A stretch of DNA of 64,000 bases from Bradyrhizobium sp. OK095. Its GTDB lineage: Bacteria > Pseudomonadota > Alphaproteobacteria > Rhizobiales > Xanthobacteraceae. Made by a program: the position numbers and the translations under genes. The stretch spans positions 372,001 to 436,000 of the forward strand of contig NZ_FOBX01000008.1 in assembly GCF_900109945.1 (NCBI RefSeq), read 5' to 3'. The notes below the pieces were generated by a model. It was given only the letters and a program-made list of their open reading frames with translations, was not told the origin of the DNA and ran no database searches. Below, in pieces: positions 26,685-34,588 of this stretch (within the stretch, counting starts at the first letter, position 1; the number at the start of each line of letters is the position of its first letter).

Positions 26685-28030
26685 TGGCATTTCTGATGGG
26701 ATGGCCGGAGCGCCTGATCCCGCGCAGCATCACCACGCAGATTAGCAGTCTTGTCGCCATCTCCGTGATGCTCGGCTTTGCCGTCGTCGTCGCCATCGTG
26801 GTACTGCTGTTCGATCCGCCCAGCAATCCGACATTTTCGGTCGCGCGCGTTGCCGACGCCACGCGGCTGCTGAAGGCTGCGAGCAGCTCGATCGAGGCGG
26901 ACGACCTGCTGGCTGCGGTGCAGCGGACCGGACTGAAGGTCGAGCGCATCGCCGTGTCGGACCTTGTGCCGCGGGATACCGACAGCCTGCCCTTCATTCT
27001 GAAGCTTGCGCTTCGGCAGCTCGCGCTCCAGCCGGGCGTCGAACTGGTCGAAGATCTCCGATATCCCGGCAGTACGCGATCGCAGATCGTCACCAGGCTC
27101 GATGATGGGCGCGCGCTGATGTTCGATATCTCGTTCGATACCAATCTGTGGCGCTTCCTCCTGACGCCGACGGCGATGCTGCTGATCATCGTTCTGGTCT
27201 CGGTCTTGCTGCTGTCGGTCTATGCCGTGCGCTGGGTGATCTCGCCATTGGCCGAGGTCGCCACGGCCGCGGTGGCGTTCGGCCGCTCGCCGAGGGATCA
27301 TGAAGTCCTGCACCGGAGAGGCCCCCGCGAGATCATGCAGGTGACCGATGCGCTCAACGAAATGCGCACCCGCATCGGCGGGTTGCTCGACGACCGCACC
27401 CGCATGCTTGCGGCGATCAGTCACGATCTGCGAACGCCACTGACGCGGCTGCGGCTGCGCGCCGAGCGGGTCGACCAGGACAATTTACGCACCGGAATGC
27501 AGAACGATATCACTCACGTGGCTCGGATGCTCGACGACACGCTGGAGTATCTGCGCGACGATGCCCGTTCCGAGGCGATGTCCCTGATCGATCTGCCAAG
27601 CTTTCTTCAGACGATTTGCTCCGACTTCGCCGATACCGGACATCCCGTCGCCTATCTGGGCCCGGCGCGCCTTTCCTGCGCCTGCCGGCCGCGCGCGCTG
27701 TCGCGCGCAGTCACCAACATCGTGGAGAACGCCGTCAAGCACGGTGGTATCGTGGCCGTCGGTCTCCGAACCAGGCCTGCGGATCTGATCGAGATCGAGG
27801 TCGCCGATGACGGTCCGGGAATTCCCTCCGTGCTTCTCGACAAGGTGTTCGAACCCTTTTTCAAGGGCAATGATGCCCGCGTCCAGGACAGCACCGGGTT
27901 CGGCCTTGGGCTCTCGATCGCGCGGGACATCGTCAAGCGGCATGGCGGCGCAATCGAAATGCATCCGGGACAACCGACCGGATTGCGGGTGCTTCTGGTC
28001 CTGCCGCAGCAGCAGCTTGACATGAGTTGA
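26684..28030 (+). CDS. Membrane sensor histidine kinase
   Basis: The product is 448 residues: two membrane helices (about 20-43 and 165-185) enclose a periplasmic sensor of about 120 residues. A HAMP region follows. The dimerisation domain has the phosphorylated His at residue 247 (AAISHDLRTPLTRL). The ATPase domain has the N box (NIVENAVKHGG), G1 (DDGPGIP) and G2 (GFGLGLSI). The periplasmic part has no recognised ligand motif. It is coupled to the response regulator through TGATG. Confidence 0.94.
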   Translation: MAFLMGWPERLIPRSITTQISSLVAISVMLGFAVVVAIVVLLFDPPSNPTFSVARVADATRLLKAASSSIEADDLLAAVQRTGLKVERIAVSDLVPRDTDSLPFILKLALRQLALQPGVELVEDLRYPGSTRSQIVTRLDDGRALMFDISFDTNLWRFLLTPTAMLLIIVLVSVLLLSVYAVRWVISPLAEVATAAVAFGRSPRDHEVLHRRGPREIMQVTDALNEMRTRIGGLLDDRTRMLAAISHDLRTPLTRLRLRAERVDQDNLRTGMQNDITHVARMLDDTLEYLRDDARSEAMSLIDLPSFLQTICSDFADTGHPVAYLGPARLSCACRPRALSRAVTNIVENAVKHGGIVAVGLRTRPADLIEIEVADDGPGIPSVLLDKVFEPFFKGNDARVQDSTGFGLGLSIARDIVKRHGGAIEMHPGQPTGLRVLLVLPQQQLDMS

Positions 28031-28068
28031 TCGACAGGCGCGTTTCGTCCCGATCTCGCGACTTGCAG

Positions 28069-28893
28069 CTACCCGCCCTTGACGGCCCCCGCCGTGAGCC
28101 CGGCGACGATCTGCCGCTGCGCAAACACCGTCAGCAGCAGCACCGGGAGCGTCACGATCAGTGCGGCAGCCGCAAGCGGGCCCCAGCTCAACTGGTCGAA
28201 CGAGATCATGTTGTAGACCGCAACGGGCAGGGTGCGCGTCTCGCGTCCCGCCAGCACGATGCCGAACACAAAATTATTCCAGGAGAAGATCACGGCGAGG
28301 ATGAAGGCGACCGCGATGCCGGGCTTGGCGATCGGCAGGGCGACGTGGCGGAAGACTTGCCAGCGCGTGGCGCCGTCGATCAGGGCGGCTTCCTCCAGCT
28401 CCAGCGGCGTAGTCTCGAAATAGCCGATCATGATCCAGATCACGATCGGCACCGTTACCACCAGATGAATGATGATCTGCGGCACCAGCGTGCCGAGCAG
28501 GCCGAGCCACTGGAAAAGCAGGAACAGCGGGATCAGATAGGACAGGCCGGGCGTGATGCGCGCGATCAGGATCACGATCGCAGATTTGTGCGCGGCCATG
28601 CGCGCGATGCCGTAGCCGGCGGGGACGCCGACGATCAGCGCAAGCAACGTCGCGCTGCCTGTTACGATCAGGCTGTTGATGAAATAGGTCAGGAAGCGAT
28701 TGGAGGCGAGCACGTCGGCATAGTTCTTCCAGGCGATATGCTCGGGGAGGAACACCGGCGGGTAGGCGGCATTGTCGATCTCGAATTTAAGCGACAGCGA
28801 CAGCATCCAGAGGAAGAACAGGATCGCCGGCGATACGATGACGAACACCGAAAGCCACAGGCCGATTTTGCCGATGATCTGACGGGGTGTCAT
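28069..28893 (-). CDS. Sugar-type ABC transporter permease (MalG-like)
   Basis: The product is 274 residues with six membrane helices. The EAA loop reads LEEAALIDGATRWQVFRHVALP, contacting the ATPase in the MalG/UgpE family. The ATG at 28893 overlaps the stop of the partner permease (ATGA). An in-frame Met 24 bases upstream is not needed. It is the last gene of a three-gene minus-strand operon that lacks an ATP-binding subunit. A shared ATPase from elsewhere is likely, as is known for several carbohydrate importers. Confidence 0.93.
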   Translation of the reverse strand: MTPRQIIGKIGLWLSVFVIVSPAILFFLWMLSLSLKFEIDNAAYPPVFLPEHIAWKNYADVLASNRFLTYFINSLIVTGSATLLALIVGVPAGYGIARMAAHKSAIVILIARITPGLSYLIPLFLLFQWLGLLGTLVPQIIIHLVVTVPIVIWIMIGYFETTPLELEEAALIDGATRWQVFRHVALPIAKPGIAVAFILAVIFSWNNFVFGIVLAGRETRTLPVAVYNMISFDQLSWGPLAAAALIVTLPVLLLTVFAQRQIVAGLTAGAVKGG

Positions 28894-29828
28894 GCGTCGC
28901 TCGCGATTTCTGTCCACACCATGCGCTGGCGAGCGTAGAGCATCACCGCTGCGAGGGCGACGATGAGGAGGAAGAACACCACCGCGATCGCCGAGCCGTA
29001 GCCGAGGTCGTAATAGGTGAAGGCGACGCTGTAGAGATAGATGTTGATGGTCTCCGATGCCGAGCCCGGTCCTCCCTGCGTGATCGCGAAGATGATGTCA
29101 AAACTCTTCACCGCGTCGATCATGCGGATCATGCCGGCGATGAACAGGAACGGCATGATCAGCGGCAGCGTGATGAAGCGGAACACCTGCCACAAATTAG
29201 CGCCGTCGATCTGCGCGCTCTCATAAGGTTCGGCCGGGATGGCGGCGAGGCCGCCGAGCACGATCAGCATGACGAGCGGCGTCCATTGCCAGGTCTCGAC
29301 CAGCACCAGCGAGGGAATGACGGTCGCGGGATGAAACACCCAGAGCTGCGCGGGGATCCCGACCAGCGACAGTAGATAATTCAGCACGCCGAGCTGCGGG
29401 TGGAACATCATGGTCCAGACCAGCGCGATCGCGACGGGCGTCGCCATCATCGGCATGATGAAGACACCGCGTAGAAAACCGCGGCCGGCGAATTTCTGGT
29501 GGAACACCACAGCCGCGAACGTGCCGAGCACCAGCGGCAGCAGCACCGAGAGTACGGTGTAGACGATGGTGTGGACCACAGACTCGAGAAAGCGCGGATC
29601 GCTGGTCAGCCGCAGATAGTTGGAGAACCCGACGAAGGTGGTCGACGAGCCGACCTTCCACTCGTTCAGGCTCATCCAGATCGTGAAGACCCAGGGGAAG
29701 ATGATGATCGCAAGCACGACGACCAGCGCCGGCACCACGAACGGCCAGTAGGACGGCGGCCGCAATTCCTTCTCCGGCGCGGCATCAGACTGTGCCGCGG
29801 CCGGAGTCGATTGTGTCAACGCACTCAC
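28890..29828 (-). CDS. Sugar-type ABC transporter permease (MalF-like)
   Basis: The product is 312 residues: a cytoplasmic start with PPSYWPFVVPAL, then six membrane helices. The EAA loop reads YESAQIDGANLWQVFRFITLP. Typical MalF/UgpA features include DIIFAITQGGPGSASETINIYLY. It overlaps both neighbours by ATGA, so the binding protein and the two permeases are made as one unit. Confidence 0.94.
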   Translation of the reverse strand: MSALTQSTPAAAQSDAAPEKELRPPSYWPFVVPALVVVLAIIIFPWVFTIWMSLNEWKVGSSTTFVGFSNYLRLTSDPRFLESVVHTIVYTVLSVLLPLVLGTFAAVVFHQKFAGRGFLRGVFIMPMMATPVAIALVWTMMFHPQLGVLNYLLSLVGIPAQLWVFHPATVIPSLVLVETWQWTPLVMLIVLGGLAAIPAEPYESAQIDGANLWQVFRFITLPLIMPFLFIAGMIRMIDAVKSFDIIFAITQGGPGSASETINIYLYSVAFTYYDLGYGSAIAVVFFLLIVALAAVMLYARQRMVWTEIASDA

Positions 29829-31147
29829 GTCTTTTCGCTACGCTCCAGGATCGGACGGTACTGGTCGTTCGCCTTCTTCAGCTCGGCTGCGGGATCGGCG
29901 CCTGATAGCGTGGCGGTAAGCGCCGCGCCGACGATGTCGCGGAATTCGGCGACCGGGATCACGACGGGCAGGCCAAGCTTGCTGATCTTGCCGGACTCGA
30001 TCACCGATTGCAGCCACTCCTTGGTCTTCACGCCCTTCTGGACCTCGGGATCGCCAAGGATCGAGTTGCGGAACGGCACACCGCCGCCGGCCTGGAGCAG
30101 CCGCGCGCCCTGCTGCTTGGAGACCGCCCACTGGCAGAGCAGATAGGCGGCTTCCTTGTTCTTGCTCGCCGCAGCAATGCCGATGCCGTCGCCATAGGTC
30201 GAGGAATATTGTCCCTTGGGGCCGGCGGGTACGACGGTGTAGCCGACCTTACCCACAATGCGCGAGGCGGCCGGATCTTCCAGCGGCGGCGCCCAGCCGA
30301 CGCCGTCGATCCACATCGCGGACCTTCCTTGCGTGAACGAGGCCATCGACTCCATCCAGTTGAAGCCGGCGACGCCGGGCGGGGCGGCCTTCGTCAGCAG
30401 CGTCTGATATAGCTTGGTCGCCGCAATGGCTTCCGGACCGTCGGTCAGGATGTTGCCCTTGGCATCGAGGAATTCGCCGCCATAATCGAGGAAGAAGTTG
30501 CTCCACATCGCCATGTTGGCATTGCGCAAGCCCCGTCCGACGAAGCCGTAGATGCCTTCCTTGGGATCGGTGAGCTTCTCGGCGGCCGCGACCATCTCGT
30601 CCAAGGTCTTGGGCACCGCAACGCCCTTCTTCTCGAACAGCTCCTTGTTGTAGTAGAGGATGAAATAGTCGACCGACCAGGGTAGCGACATCATCTGGCC
30701 CTTGTCGTTCTTGGCGTATTGCAGGCCGGCGGCCGAAAAATCGCTCTCGACGAGATCGGGTGCCGTCAGCGTCGGATCTTTCATGAAGGGCGTCAGGTCG
30801 GCGAGCCAGCCGCCTTTTTCGAATTGCCGCTTCTGCACGTGATAGCTGAGATGGACGACGTCGAAGCTCGGCCGGCCCGAGGTGAGCTCGATCACGACCT
30901 TCTGGCGCTGCTGCTGCTCGGGGATCTGCTCCGCTTCGACCTGGATGCCGGTGAGATCGGTGAATTCCTTGAGGTTCTTTTGCAGATTGTCGCCGCGCGG
31001 ACCCTTGGCGAGGATCACCTCAAGCTTGGTCCCGGCATATTTCTTCCAGTTGACCTCGGCGCGCGCCGGCAGTCCCGTCAGGCTGAGCGCGCCAGCCGCG
31101 GCGGTCCCGGTCAAGAGCGTACGGCGCGAGATTCTGTAGTCGACCAC
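29825..31147 (-). CDS. Sugar-type ABC transporter substrate-binding protein
   Basis: The product is 440 residues. The N-terminus has a twin-arginine signal (ISRRTLLTGTAAAGALSLTG...ARA) and is followed by an extracellular solute-binding domain of family 1 (LPWSVDYFILYYNKELFEKKG). It delivers the substrate to the two permeases encoded after it. The substrate, probably a sugar or polyol, is not readable. The operon is placed just after soxA, but an 82-bp gap and a different role suggest separate control. Confidence 0.93.
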   Translation of the reverse strand: MVDYRISRRTLLTGTAAAGALSLTGLPARAEVNWKKYAGTKLEVILAKGPRGDNLQKNLKEFTDLTGIQVEAEQIPEQQQRQKVVIELTSGRPSFDVVHLSYHVQKRQFEKGGWLADLTPFMKDPTLTAPDLVESDFSAAGLQYAKNDKGQMMSLPWSVDYFILYYNKELFEKKGVAVPKTLDEMVAAAEKLTDPKEGIYGFVGRGLRNANMAMWSNFFLDYGGEFLDAKGNILTDGPEAIAATKLYQTLLTKAAPPGVAGFNWMESMASFTQGRSAMWIDGVGWAPPLEDPAASRIVGKVGYTVVPAGPKGQYSSTYGDGIGIAAASKNKEAAYLLCQWAVSKQQGARLLQAGGGVPFRNSILGDPEVQKGVKTKEWLQSVIESGKISKLGLPVVIPVAEFRDIVGAALTATLSGADPAAELKKANDQYRPILERSEKT

Positions 31148-31229
31148 TTCTAGTCCTCCCTGTGACTCATCGTTCTTTCGGGGGATACTAGCGACCGCGC
31201 CGCGTCTGCCTAGTCCTAATTCGCGCCGA

Positions 31230-32009
31230 TCAGGGCCGTACGGCCGGTGCTTCCATCGGCAGGCCGCGCGTCCGCGACATCAGATAGAGCTCGAGCGCGA
31301 CCAGCTCCGGCGTGCCATAATCATAGGCCTGGGCGCGAACGCCGGTCATGCAGCTGCGCAAGCGCCGCTCCAGCGACCCCAGCGTCTGCCATTCCAGCCG
31401 ATACAGCGGATAGCCGGTCGGCTGCGCCTGCGTGATCGGCGCGCCCGCAAGACGCTTGTCAAAGTTGTCGTCGTGGCAATTGGTGCAGGCGAGGTTGAGC
31501 TGGCCCTCGCGCCGCATGAAGAGGTCGTGGCCCTGCGCGACGAAGGGTTTTAGTTGTGGATCATCGCCGGCCGTGATCGTGATGCCCCGCGACTGGTGGG
31601 CGACGAAGGCGGAGAGTGCCAAGAGGTCGCGGCTCTCATAGGGGAGCAGGGTTGCCTGCTGATGGTTGGCGCGGCAGAGATTGATACGCTGGTCGAGCGT
31701 GACGGGGCGCGCCAGCGCCTTTTCGAAGGCGGGATAGCGAGCCGCGACGCCCTTCATGCTGGTCGCAGCATCGCCATGGCAATCCGCGCAGGCTTTTTCG
31801 GCGCTGCCTGTTTTCTTCGCCCAGAGCGCCTCGCCGTCGAGCACGAACAGCATGCCCGGATTGGCGGTGTCGTCATCCTGCATGGCGCGCGTGTCGGGGC
31901 CCATGAAGGTGTAGCCGGACCGGCGCGCATCAGTCGGGATTTCACCGGCGAGCAGGGCTGGGGCCGTGGCCGCGAGCGCCGCCGCCGCTATCGCGTGCCA
32001 AAAATTCAT
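31230..32009 (-). CDS. soxA: SoxA, diheme cytochrome of the SoxAX complex
   Basis: The product is 259 residues with a signal peptide (MNFWHAIAAAALAATAPALLAG). Two heme c motifs are seen, CADCH and CTNCH, with CRANHQQ between them. The C-terminal SCMTGVRAQAYDYG carries the Cys that forms the persulfide heme ligand in SoxA. SoxAX links thiosulfate to the SoxY cysteine in the periplasm. The start overlaps the soxZ stop (ATGA). No soxB follows. Confidence 0.93.
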   Translation of the reverse strand: MNFWHAIAAAALAATAPALLAGEIPTDARRSGYTFMGPDTRAMQDDDTANPGMLFVLDGEALWAKKTGSAEKACADCHGDAATSMKGVAARYPAFEKALARPVTLDQRINLCRANHQQATLLPYESRDLLALSAFVAHQSRGITITAGDDPQLKPFVAQGHDLFMRREGQLNLACTNCHDDNFDKRLAGAPITQAQPTGYPLYRLEWQTLGSLERRLRSCMTGVRAQAYDYGTPELVALELYLMSRTRGLPMEAPAVRP

Positions 32010-32323
32010 TCGACCGTGATCGGCGCCGAGGCGGTGGACGCATAGCCGTTGTCGCCGATCCATTCGAACTCGAACTTGCCGCTCTCCTTTGCGACGGTGA
32101 AGAACGACAGGTATGGGTTTGCCGCGATCGCCGGAAACAGGTCAGCACGAAAGATCTCGGTGCCGTTGTAGCGGCACGTAAAGCTCGTGATGATGTCGCG
32201 CGGCACCAGCGCGCCGTCGGCGGTGTGGCGGAAGCCGGTTTCCATGATGTGCGATGTCAGCGTGCGGATCTCGATGATGTCGCCGCGCTTTGCCTTGGCC
32301 GGGACGTTGATGAGTGCGGCCAT
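32006..32323 (-). CDS. soxZ: SoxZ, sulfur carrier partner subunit
   Basis: The product is 105 residues starting MAALINVPAKAKRGDIIEIRTLTSHIMETGFR, the conserved SoxZ N-terminus. A beta-sandwich with SFTCRYNGTEIFRADLFPAIAANPYLSF follows. It lacks a signal peptide, as usual, and is exported with SoxY. It overlaps soxY and soxA by four bases each (ATGA). Confidence 0.94.
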   Translation of the reverse strand: MAALINVPAKAKRGDIIEIRTLTSHIMETGFRHTADGALVPRDIITSFTCRYNGTEIFRADLFPAIAANPYLSFFTVAKESGKFEFEWIGDNGYASTASAPITVE

Positions 32324-32790
32324 CAGTTCATCTCCTCGGTGCAGGCCGCGAGCGTCACGACGATTTCGGTGGTGACCTGCCAGAAGGTGTCGTCGGAGAG
32401 ACGGGCGATCGCGACCACTTTCTGGGTGTCGGCAAGCCTGATCCGGGTCGAGACCTGGGCGCGGCCGGCGGCGGGACCGAGATAGAAATTGCCGATGTTC
32501 GGCTGCGGGTTCTTCTCGTTGAAGATGTGGATGCTCTTGACGTAGTCGCTCGCCGTCATCGGGCTTGCGACACTGATCGTCATCGGCACTGTGTTGCCGT
32601 TCTCGACCAGCGGCGGAATGTCGAGCTTCACCTTGCCGGTGCGAATTTGAGCTTCGCCGACGATGTTGCGGATGGCGGTGTTGAGCATGGCCGGCGTCGC
32701 TTGCAGCGGCCGTAGCGTGACGATCGGGACCGTTCCGGCGATCGTGACGCCTCCGGCCAGGCTCAGGAATTGTCGTCGTGTGGTCCGCAT
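32323..32790 (-). CDS. soxY: SoxY-like sulfur carrier with a non-standard C-terminus
   Basis: The product is 155 residues with a Tat signal (TTRRQFLSLAGGVTIAGT). The body matches SoxY (PPLVENGNTVPMTISVASPM, FYLGPAAGRAQVSTRIRLADTQ). In standard SoxY the sulfur-carrying Cys lies in a flexible GGCGG tail at the very end. Here the end reads TLAACTEEMN, so the Cys is followed by five residues including two acidic ones, and the glycines are gone. The frame into the soxZ overlap was checked codon by codon. Function as a covalent sulfur carrier is therefore likely but altered. Confidence 0.88.
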   Translation of the reverse strand: MRTTRRQFLSLAGGVTIAGTVPIVTLRPLQATPAMLNTAIRNIVGEAQIRTGKVKLDIPPLVENGNTVPMTISVASPMTASDYVKSIHIFNEKNPQPNIGNFYLGPAAGRAQVSTRIRLADTQKVVAIARLSDDTFWQVTTEIVVTLAACTEEMN

Positions 32791-32798
32791 GAACAGTC

Positions 32799-33266
32799 CT
32801 AGTCCCGAAGCGTTGCAAGATAGGCGACGATGTCCTCGATCTCCGCGGCGGATAATATCGGCTTGGCGGCAAAATTGCGTCCCACCCGGACTAGCCCGTC
32901 ATTGCGATAATAGGACGGCATGATGGTCTGCGGGTTGAAGCGCGACGCATCGACCAGCCGCAGCCGCAACTGGCCCGCCGACCACCAATTCCCGGTGCCT
33001 TTGAGATCGGGCGCGAGGTCACCCTGGAACCGTGCTTCCGGAAACGGGCCGGAATGGCAGAGAATGCAGGTCGTGGTGCGCGCCAGCACCAGCGCGCGTC
33101 CGCGCGCGGGATCGCCTGGCGTACCCGCGAGGGGCTGCGGAATGGTATCACCGATGATCTTGTAAGGCACGAGCTCGTCTGCTCTTGCTCCGCAAGCCAG
33201 GACCCCGCAAGCCAAAACAAGGCCGGCGGCGATCAGCGCGGCGATATGGAGGGGTGCATTAGCCAA
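32799..33266 (-). CDS. soxX: SoxX, monoheme cytochrome of the SoxAX complex
   Basis: The product is about 155 residues with a signal peptide ending ACGARA|DELVPY. A single heme c motif (CILCH) and a C-terminal Met-containing segment (NPQTIMPSYYR) match SoxX. No ATG is well placed. A TTG at 33266 (LANAPLHIAALIAAG) overlaps the flavoprotein stop by 8 nt and gives a normal signal peptide. It is followed 8 nt later by soxY. Confidence 0.88.
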   Translation of the reverse strand: MANAPLHIAALIAAGLVLACGVLACGARADELVPYKIIGDTIPQPLAGTPGDPARGRALVLARTTTCILCHSGPFPEARFQGDLAPDLKGTGNWWSAGQLRLRLVDASRFNPQTIMPSYYRNDGLVRVGRNFAAKPILSAAEIEDIVAYLATLRD

Positions 33267-34542
33267 AGGTGTCCGCCGTGATGGTTTGAAACCAGCGCTC
33301 GGCCTCAGCCGCCTCGCGGGCGCGCAGCTCGCGCGGGGCATCGACCGGGCTGGTCGCGCCGCCCTCGACCTCGGCGAAGATATCGCCCCTAGGCTGGTAA
33401 TTGCCGGCGAGCGAGAAGCCGTAACCGGGCGCGACGGTGTTGTAGCAGATTCCAGTCAGCCGCGGCGTCTCCGGCGGACGGCCTGCGATCAGGTTGACGA
33501 TCGCGCTTGCGCAGGCCTTGCCTTGCGCGCTCGCGGCGGAGGCCGATTTGGGGATGCCACCGCCGAGACAGGCATCGCCGATGACATGGATGTTCGGGAC
33601 GAGCCTCGACTCGAAGGTCACAGGGTCGATCGGGCACCAGCCGGTCGCATCAATCGCGCCCGCGATCTCGGCGATGCGCCCCGCGCGCTGCGCCGGGATG
33701 ACGTTGGCGACGTCAGGGGTGTAATTGCCGAATTCGGTGATGATCGTCCGCGTCGAGGGATCGACAGACGTCACGCGGCCGCCTTGCGACAGCGCCACGC
33801 GCTCGATCATGTCGCCATAGAGCTCCTTCCACGCCCGCTCGAACAGCCGCTGCTGGGAGAAACTGTCCTTGGCATCGAGGATCAGCACCTTCGAACGCGG
33901 CTTCTTCGTCTTCAGATAATGCGCGATCAGGCTGGCGCGCTCGTAAGGCGCCGGCGGACAGCGCGAGGGATTGGCGGGGATTGCGATGGCGACGACACCG
34001 CCGTCCGCCATTGCTTCCAACTGCTTGCGCAGCAGCAGCGTCTGCGCGCCGGCCTTCCAGGCGTGCGGCATTTTTCCCGACGCGGCCTCGTCATAGCCGG
34101 GCAGGGCTTCGTAGTGGAAGTCGATGCCGGGCGAGAGCACGAGGCGGTCATAGGGAAGCGCGACGCCATCGGTCGTCAAGACGCTGCGCTGCTGCGGCGC
34201 GATTGTGGTCACGGCCTGGCCGATCACGGTGACGCCCTCGGCGGCGAGCCCGTCGTAGCCGAATTGCTGCGCTTCGATGTCGCGCAGGCCCGCAATCACC
34301 TCGTTGCTGAAGGGGCAGGAGGTGAAGACGGCATTGGGTTCGATCAGGATGACCTGCAAGTCGGCCTGCGCACGCTTCAACGCGCGGGCGCACGCCGCGC
34401 CGCCAAAACCGCCGCCGACCACGACGACACGGGCTGTGGATTGCGCGCGCAAAAGCGCTGGCCGCGCCAACGTCGCGGCCGCCATGGTGATGCCGAACAC
34501 GGCATTCCGCCGTGTCACCGGGCGCATGGTCATCAGGGGCAT
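33259..34542 (-). CDS. fccB: Flavocytochrome c sulfide dehydrogenase flavoprotein subunit (FccB/SoxF)
   Basis: The product is 427 residues with a Tat signal (PVTRRNAVFGITMAAATLA). The FAD motif is VVVVGGGFGGAACARAL. Conserved Cys of the FccB active site are seen in SRCPPAPYERASL and TGWCPIDP, with another in FTSCPFSNEVIAG. The C-terminal FCSD domain reads CYNTVAPGYGFSLAGNYQP. It oxidises sulfide to sulfur in the periplasm, passing electrons to a cytochrome c. No FccA cytochrome gene is adjacent, so SoxX, SoxA or another cytochrome may serve. Three closely spaced Met codons are possible starts, and the first was taken. Confidence 0.91.
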   Translation of the reverse strand: MPLMTMRPVTRRNAVFGITMAAATLARPALLRAQSTARVVVVGGGFGGAACARALKRAQADLQVILIEPNAVFTSCPFSNEVIAGLRDIEAQQFGYDGLAAEGVTVIGQAVTTIAPQQRSVLTTDGVALPYDRLVLSPGIDFHYEALPGYDEAASGKMPHAWKAGAQTLLLRKQLEAMADGGVVAIAIPANPSRCPPAPYERASLIAHYLKTKKPRSKVLILDAKDSFSQQRLFERAWKELYGDMIERVALSQGGRVTSVDPSTRTIITEFGNYTPDVANVIPAQRAGRIAEIAGAIDATGWCPIDPVTFESRLVPNIHVIGDACLGGGIPKSASAASAQGKACASAIVNLIAGRPPETPRLTGICYNTVAPGYGFSLAGNYQPRGDIFAEVEGGATSPVDAPRELRAREAAEAERWFQTITADTFG

Positions 34543-34588
34543 CTGTAAAAGGCTGCGGCGGTGATCTCTCGCCGCCGCAGCGTGTTGC

